From: Anaerolineae bacterium
GTDB lineage: Bacteria; Chloroflexota; Anaerolineae; JAFGEY01
Reading direction: 5' to 3'
Length of the DNA stretch: 19,193 nucleotides
Assembly: GCA_016929775.1 (NCBI GenBank)
Contig: JAFGIE010000075.1
Coordinates: 1-19,193, forward strand
Shown here: positions 14,759-19,193 of the stretch, one piece after another
Layout: the number at the start of each line of letters is the position of its first letter
Position numbering within the stretch: the stretch's first letter is position 1
The notes under the pieces: generated by a model
What the model was told of the DNA's origin: nothing
Database searches by the model: none
The model's input: only the letters and a program-made list of their open reading frames with translations
Position numbers and translations under genes: made by a program

Positions 14759-15679
14759 GTGTGTGCCCCGCTCGACGTCGTGATCCTCAACTGGAACGCA
14801 GCCGAAGAGACCATCCGCTGTGTGCGCAGCGTGCAGTCGTGGGTCGACCTGTGCCCCACCGTGTGGGTCGTCGACAATGCCTCCACGCCGGAGAGCGTCT
14901 CCGCCGTCGCGCGCGCGTGTCCGCACGCCAACTTGATCCGCAATCCAGCCAACCTTGGCTTCGCAGGCGGCAACAACCGCGCGATCGCGCAGCTCCTGTC
15001 CTCCGACGACAGGCTGATCTTGCTGCTCAACAACGACGCCGAGGTCGACGAACGGTCGGTATGCCGGCTCATCTCTACGCTGCAGGCAGAGCCTCGGGTA
15101 GGCATTGTCGGCCCCCCTCTGTATGATGCGGACGCCCCCAACCGCTTGCTCTCAGCAGGGGGACGCGACATCGCCCTGCACGTCAACTCGCATCTCCACG
15201 CCATCGCGGGCGATCGCCCCACCTACGAGGTGGACTATGTGCCCGGCACCGTCGTCCTGATCCGTGCCAGGGTCTTCCGAGAGGTCGGGCTGCTCGACGA
15301 TCGCTACTTTTTCGGCGGCGAGATCGCCGACCTGTGTGTGCGGGCTCGACGGCGCGGGTTCGCCAGCGTCATCGACCGGCGCGCGCGCGCCATGCACGCC
15401 CTGAGCCGCTCCTCCCAGATCCGCGAGACGCTGCACATCTACTATGTGTTCCGCAACCGCTTCCTGTATGTGCGCAAGCTCCACCGCCGCCGATGCCTGC
15501 ACCTAGTCACGTTCTGGGTCGCCTACGGCGCGGGCGCCGCGCTCAGGTCGCGGTTGGCGGGCAGGCGCGCCAGGGCGCGGGCGATCTGGCTGGGCGTGGT
15601 GGATGGGCTGCGCGGGCGCTGGGGGGGACAGAACGAGCGCGTTCTCGGCGCCTCGGCGCAGGGAGCTCAGGAGCAATGA
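14759..15679 (+). CDS. GT2-family glycosyltransferase (rhamnosyltransferase-like)
   Basis: This 306-residue cytoplasmic or membrane-peripheral enzyme transfers a sugar from a nucleotide donor to a growing glycan. Typical GT-A features are VVILNWN (7-13), VVDNAS (37-42), RNPANLGFAGGNNRA (61-75), and LLLNNDAEVD (88-97) as the DxD-equivalent metal/nucleotide site. A later FFGGEIADLCVRARRRGF segment resembles the WbbL-type catalytic E-x-x-DL region. A basic C-terminal part with a hydrophobic patch may attach it to the membrane. The start is GTG 14759, with GAGGAG 9 bases upstream at 14744-14749. Its stop overlaps the next start by ATGA. The donor sugar is unknown. Confidence 0.92.
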   Translation: MCAPLDVVILNWNAAEETIRCVRSVQSWVDLCPTVWVVDNASTPESVSAVARACPHANLIRNPANLGFAGGNNRAIAQLLSSDDRLILLLNNDAEVDERSVCRLISTLQAEPRVGIVGPPLYDADAPNRLLSAGGRDIALHVNSHLHAIAGDRPTYEVDYVPGTVVLIRARVFREVGLLDDRYFFGGEIADLCVRARRRGFASVIDRRARAMHALSRSSQIRETLHIYYVFRNRFLYVRKLHRRRCLHLVTFWVAYGAGAALRSRLAGRRARARAIWLGVVDGLRGRWGGQNERVLGASAQGAQEQ

Positions 15680-16698
15680 AGGTCCTCTACCACCTGACCA
15701 TCCTGCCGCCGGTGAGACCGGGATGCGAAGCGGTGAGCCAGCAGGTTGCGGTCCTAGAGCAGCAGCACCCGGGTGAGACCGTGTACCTGAACCCCAACCG
15801 CCGGTCTCCGATCCGCGCGCCGCGCCTGGCGTTCGGCTTCCACGTGCTGCGGCAGATCCGCCGCACGGAGGCAGGCGTCGACCTGCACCACGTCTTCAAC
15901 CCGGACCCATTCCCGTTCCCGTACCTCCAGTTCCTCCGGCGTCCGGTGGTCTACTCGCTGACCGGCGGCGTGCGCGCTGGAACCCGCATCCCGCCTCGGC
16001 TTGCGCGCCTGGGCGCCCTGACGGTCGCGGACGAACGCAGCCTGCGCGTCCTGCGCCACCAGGGACTAGGCAACGTGCACCTGGTCCGCACCGGCATCGA
16101 TACAGCCCGCTTTACGCACACCCCATTGCCGCTACGTGCGCACGTCCGGCTGCTGGCGGGGTCAGCGCCCTGGACGCGAACGCAGTTCCGCAGCAAGGGC
16201 GTCGACGCCCTGCTCGGGGCTGCGCGTCTCCTCCCGCAGCTCCATCTCGCTTTCCTGTGGCGCGGTGTGCTGTATGGCGAGATGGCGCGCCGGGTGCAGC
16301 GCGCAGAGCTGGGCGACCGGGTGCGCGTGCACGATGCGCAGGTCGACGTGAACGGCGTCTTGGCGACCGTGCATGCCGGCGTTGCGCTCGCAGCCGACCC
16401 CGCGCTCCTCCACCCCTATCCGCACTCCCTGATCGAGGCCCTGGCGGCGGGCAAGCCGGTGCTCGTCAGCCGTGAGATCCCGATGGCGGACTATGTCGTG
16501 CAGCACGGATGTGGCGTCGTGGTGGATCGACTGACCGCAGAGGCGGTTGCCGCAGCCGTCGAGCGCCTGGTGCGCGACTACGCAGACTTGGAGCGTGCTG
16601 CACGCGCCGTCGGGGCCCGTGGCTTTGGCGAGGCGCAGTTCCTGGCGTCGTGTGAGCGGGCATACCGCGCCGCTCTCGAAAGCGTTTCGGCGCCATGA
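15676..16698 (+). CDS. GT4-like glycosyltransferase
   Basis: This 340-residue protein has a GT-B-type layout: MKVLYHLTILPP opening with a SxQVAVLEQQ helix, VDLHHVFNPDPFPF as the mid-N-domain strand, LVRTGIDTARF as the linker before the C-domain, and PHSLIEALAAGKPVLVS as the donor-binding glutamate region. Only the second Glu of the usual E-x7-E pair is obvious. It is short for the family, about 340 against 370-420 residues. The ATG at 15676 overlaps the preceding stop (ATGA) and AGGAG lies just before it. Its own stop overlaps the next start in the same way, so three glycosyltransferases are translationally coupled. It acts in the same glycan pathway, inferred from context. Confidence 0.8.
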   Translation: MKVLYHLTILPPVRPGCEAVSQQVAVLEQQHPGETVYLNPNRRSPIRAPRLAFGFHVLRQIRRTEAGVDLHHVFNPDPFPFPYLQFLRRPVVYSLTGGVRAGTRIPPRLARLGALTVADERSLRVLRHQGLGNVHLVRTGIDTARFTHTPLPLRAHVRLLAGSAPWTRTQFRSKGVDALLGAARLLPQLHLAFLWRGVLYGEMARRVQRAELGDRVRVHDAQVDVNGVLATVHAGVALAADPALLHPYPHSLIEALAAGKPVLVSREIPMADYVVQHGCGVVVDRLTAEAVAAAVERLVRDYADLERAARAVGARGFGEAQFLASCERAYRAALESVSAP

Positions 16699-17951
16699 AA
16701 GTCCTACACGTCGTGCAGGCATACCATCCCGCCATCGGCGGCTCCGAGCGGCTGGCCCAAGGCCTCGCCGAGCATCTCGTCTCTCGTCACGGGGATGCGG
16801 TCACCGTCTACACCAGCAACGCCCTGCGCCCCGAGGCATTCTGGAAGACGGCGGGCCCGCTGCTTCCTCCGGGCACAGAGACGATCAATGGCGTTGCCGT
16901 GCGGCGCTTCCGCGTCTACAATGGCCTGCGCCTACTCCGGCGCCTCCTGGCGCAGGGCAGCCATCGGCTGCGCCTCCCATACAACGACTGGCTGCGCACC
17001 CTACAGACGGGCCCGATCATCCCGGGTCTGCGCGCCGCGATCGCACACAGCGGCGCCGACGTGGTCTTTGCCACGGCGTTTCCCTTTCTGCACATGGTCG
17101 ACGCCGTCGCCGGCGCGCATCGAGCGGACATACCGGCGGTGCTGCTCGGAGCGATCCACGTCCCAGACCTGTGGTCGTATGACCGGCCCATGATCTACCG
17201 CGCGATCGGGCGCGCCGACGCCTACGTGGCACACACCCCGTTCGAGCGTGACCACGTGATCCAGCGCGGCATCGACGAACACAAGGTCTCGGTGATCGGA
17301 GCTGGCGTCGACGCATCGACGATGGCAAGAGGCGATCGCCGGCGTCTGCGGAAGCGCTACGGTTGGGGCGCTGCGCCCGTGGTCGGCCTCATCGCGCGCC
17401 AATCACCGCTCAAGCGGATCGACACCCTGCTCCAGGCGATGCCGTACGTGTGGGCGGCATGCCCATCGGCGCAGCTCCTCTTTGCAGGCGCGCGCACGTC
17501 CTACTCCCCTCACATCGACGCCATGATCGCGGCGCTGCCCCCCGAGCAGCGGACCAAGGTCACCGCGATCGGCGACTTTGCCGAGGCCGACAAGCCCGAC
17601 ATCTATGCCGCGTGTGACCTCATCGCCCATCCATCCGGCAACGAGTCGTTCGGCATCGTCTTTGTCGAGGCATGGGCTGCGGGCAAGCCGGTGGTCGGCG
17701 CACGCGTGGGGGCGATCCCGTCCGTGATCGACGAGGGCAGGGACGGTATCCTGTTCGAGTATCTAAACGCACAGGACCTCGCCCGGGCGATCGTCCTCCT
17801 GCTGCGGGAGCCGGCTCTGCGCGAGGCAATGGCACAGGCAGGGCGCGACAAGGTGCGCCGGCAGTACACGTGGGAGGCGGTCACCGATCGCCTGCGCGCC
17901 GTGTACTGCGAGGTCATCGCGCGCCGGCGCCACAAGCGCTCAGAACGCTAG
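16695..17951 (+). CDS. GT4-family glycosyltransferase
   Basis: This 418-residue GT-B enzyme shows the standard family marks: MKVLHVVQAYHPAIGGSERLA at the N-terminus with acceptor-side GGSE (15-18), VIGAGVD (200-206) before the C-domain, LIARQSPLKRIDTLL with the donor-phosphate Arg and Lys (232-246), and NESFGIVFVEAWAAGKPVV with the E-x7-E pair at Glu317 and Glu325. It would transfer a hexose or similar from an NDP-sugar. ATGA overlap with the upstream gene fixes the start. It is the last gene of the plus-strand operon and lies 43 bases from a convergent methyltransferase. A 7-bp stem (ACCGTGC/GCACGGT, 17964-17987) lies in that gap. Confidence 0.95.
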   Translation: MKVLHVVQAYHPAIGGSERLAQGLAEHLVSRHGDAVTVYTSNALRPEAFWKTAGPLLPPGTETINGVAVRRFRVYNGLRLLRRLLAQGSHRLRLPYNDWLRTLQTGPIIPGLRAAIAHSGADVVFATAFPFLHMVDAVAGAHRADIPAVLLGAIHVPDLWSYDRPMIYRAIGRADAYVAHTPFERDHVIQRGIDEHKVSVIGAGVDASTMARGDRRRLRKRYGWGAAPVVGLIARQSPLKRIDTLLQAMPYVWAACPSAQLLFAGARTSYSPHIDAMIAALPPEQRTKVTAIGDFAEADKPDIYAACDLIAHPSGNESFGIVFVEAWAAGKPVVGARVGAIPSVIDEGRDGILFEYLNAQDLARAIVLLLREPALREAMAQAGRDKVRRQYTWEAVTDRLRAVYCEVIARRRHKRSER

Positions 17952-17963
17952 CGCGTCCTGGCG

Positions 17964-17987
17964 ACCGTGCCCCGTCCGGCGCACGGT
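17964..17987. terminator. Weak hairpin between convergent GT4 and methyltransferase genes
   Basis: ACCGTGC (17964-17970) pairs with GCACGGT (17981-17987) around a 10-base loop. There is no T-run on either side. It is the only candidate terminator in the 43-bp convergent gap. Confidence 0.3.
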
Positions 17988-17994
17988 GACGTGC

Positions 17995-18738
17995 TCACTT
18001 GGGCGTCTTGACCAAACCAAGGTAGAACCGGTTCGCCTCTGGGTAGGGCGCCTTCGACAGGCGAACAGGGCGCACGAGCGCGCTGGTCTGGATCCTGTCC
18101 CACAGCCGGCGCACCCTCGCAGGCAGCCCTGCGCCGTAGCCGAGCGTCGCCCGCCGAAAGTGCGCCCCCTGCCATCGGTAGTCCCCGGCGTAGAGCGCGT
18201 GCGCGGCACAGGTGTCGAGAGTCGCTAGCCAGGCACGCACCTCCTCCTCACCCGGCAGTCCGTAGCGCACGTGCTCGGCGAGGTAGGGGTGCGGTTTGCC
18301 GTGCAGCACAGCGTACTCGTCGTTCATCCGCACCTCCGCCGCCCGGTGTCCGTCGCTCCCATAGGGCGCCGCCACCACGACGCACCGGCGCGCGACGCGC
18401 AGACACTCGTCGAGGAATGGCAGGCGATCGGCGCTCGGGAGGTGTTCCAGCGTATCGATGCTCACCACTGCCGCATAGGTGCCAGTCCCAAAGGGGAGCG
18501 CGCGACCACTGCCTGCCACGTCGCCCGACATGTCGGGGTTGACCGTCACGACCGGGTAGGGCGTGAACCGCTGCAACAGCCCTACGCGCCCGCCAACGTC
18601 GAGCACAGAGCCTCCTGGAGCGAGCGGCGCTTGGCCCCGGCCAGACACCGGAGCGCCCAGCACGCGCCGCAGTAGGGCGGCGGTAACCGCGTGTCTCTCG
18701 TACACGTCATAGGGCAACAGCCAGTTCGCATACGCCAT
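17995..18738 (-). CDS. Class I SAM-dependent methyltransferase (type 11-like)
   Basis: This 247-residue methyltransferase has SVLDVGGRVG (44-53) as motif I, VVTVNPDMSGDV (63-74) as the next strand, a GRALPFGTGTYAAVVSIDTLEHLP block (78-101) typical of type 11 enzymes, and RCVVVAAPYG (118-127). The C-terminal 90 residues are Arg/Tyr-rich and may bind the acceptor. ATG 18738 was chosen: it gives a 19-base gap to the upstream gene, MAYANW is a plausible start, and a GGCGG-type ribosome site is near. An upstream extension to 18855 would overlap the neighbouring glycosyltransferase. Together with that gene it suggests a second, minus-strand arm of the glycan locus. The substrate is unknown. Confidence 0.85.
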   Translation of the reverse strand: MAYANWLLPYDVYERHAVTAALLRRVLGAPVSGRGQAPLAPGGSVLDVGGRVGLLQRFTPYPVVTVNPDMSGDVAGSGRALPFGTGTYAAVVSIDTLEHLPSADRLPFLDECLRVARRCVVVAAPYGSDGHRAAEVRMNDEYAVLHGKPHPYLAEHVRYGLPGEEEVRAWLATLDTCAAHALYAGDYRWQGAHFRRATLGYGAGLPARVRRLWDRIQTSALVRPVRLSKAPYPEANRFYLGLVKTPK

Positions 18739-18757
18739 TCGTCCGCCGCCTCGAGCC

Positions 18758-19193
18758 TTACTCGATCCCCCGTGCCACATGGGCGTGCAGCCCACCCAAG
18801 AGCGCAGCGAGCCGCTCGCCCACCTCCTCGGGCGCAAACGCCTCCGCGCGTTCACGTTGCCGCGCGGCGACCCTTTCCCGCAGCGCCGGATCGTCCAGCA
18901 AGATGCCGAGCAGTTCCGCTACCTCGGCATGCCGCTTGTCGTGCAACAGGACGCCGCAGCCCCCCAGCGTCTCCGGCACCGCCGCCGCTGCATAGGCGAT
19001 CACTGGGACCCCAAACAGCATGCTCTCCACCAGCGGAACCCCAAATCCCTCGTGCTCGCTCATGCTCAGGTAGCAGCTCGCACACCGGTAGTAGGCGACC
19101 AGCTCGGCAGAGCTCACGTGGCCTGTGAACGCCACGTCTGCGAGCCCGAGCTGTCCGATCAGCGCACGCAGGTAGTCAAGATAGGGCCCCATC
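18758..19193 (-). CDS. GT4-family glycosyltransferase, C-terminal part (truncated by the window)
   Basis: These are the C-terminal 145 or so residues of a GT-B glycosyltransferase; the N-domain lies past the window end. The donor-binding glutamate motif is intact: EHEGFGVPLVESMLFGVPVIA, with Glu residues 8 apart, then a GGCGVLL turn and a closing helical tail. Such genes act in capsule, O-antigen or glycolipid assembly. It is followed, 19 bases later on the same strand, by the methyltransferase gene, so the two are probably co-transcribed toward the plus-strand cluster. Because only the C-domain is visible, the sugar and full length cannot be judged. Confidence 0.93.
   Translation of the reverse strand, partial: MGPYLDYLRALIGQLGLADVAFTGHVSSAELVAYYRCASCYLSMSEHEGFGVPLVESMLFGVPVIAYAAAAVPETLGGCGVLLHDKRHAEVAELLGILLDDPALRERVAARQRERAEAFAPEEVGERLAALLGGLHAHVARGIE

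Overview
The window is a high-GC bacterial chromosome segment with tightly packed genes, frequent GTG starts, Shine-Dalgarno-led genes and sigma70-type promoters (five good TTGnnn-N17-TAnAAT/TATACT sites plus a weaker one). The mix of a cell-wall-targeted glycosidase/PGRP fusion, ScpA, QueA, a Leu T-box in a GC-rich genome and a glycan cluster fits Chloroflexota best. That assignment is an inference from style only; no rRNA or other phylogenetic marker was tested. No phage, transposon, CRISPR or plasmid genes were seen.

Left part (1-7277). The 3' end of a zinc-dependent medium-chain dehydrogenase is followed by a LOG-like (SLOG) protein. A strong promoter then drives a 751-aa protein with a clan-A glycoside-hydrolase-like barrel, a coiled coil, a PGRP/amidase-like domain that has lost zinc ligands, and a tail resembling a cell-wall-binding repeat. 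scpA follows directly. A small minus-strand operon (Nudix hydrolase, VanZ-like membrane protein) converges on scpA. A divergent promoter pair separates it from a small membrane protein gene and queA.

Middle part (7278-11800). On the minus strand a consensus-like promoter (TTGACA-N17-TATACT) starts two tandem tRNA-Ala genes (anticodons CGC, then GGC). They are followed by a leucine T-box leader (specifier CUC, canonical antiterminator sequence and U-tailed terminator), a membrane-anchored J-domain protein and leuS. The encoded leucyl-tRNA synthetase carries about 100 extra residues in its editing-domain region. queA and leuS converge on two GC-rich hairpins.

Right part (11800-19193). A promoter divergent from the tRNA promoter drives an AEC-family permease and an AP-endonuclease-2/xylose-isomerase-like barrel protein. 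A gap of about 310 bp holds a nested inverted-repeat structure and a strong promoter with a hairpin at the predicted transcription start. That promoter reads a surface-glycan-type operon: methyltransferase, GT2 glycosyltransferase and two GT4-like glycosyltransferases, the last three joined by ATGA overlaps. A second methyltransferase and a truncated GT4 gene face it from the minus strand, so the window ends inside a larger polysaccharide or glycoconjugate locus.

The points most worth following are the fusion protein with its degenerate PGRP domain, the tRNA-Ala / Leu T-box / J-protein / leuS arrangement, the LeuRS insertion, and the structured intergenic element at 13664-13779.
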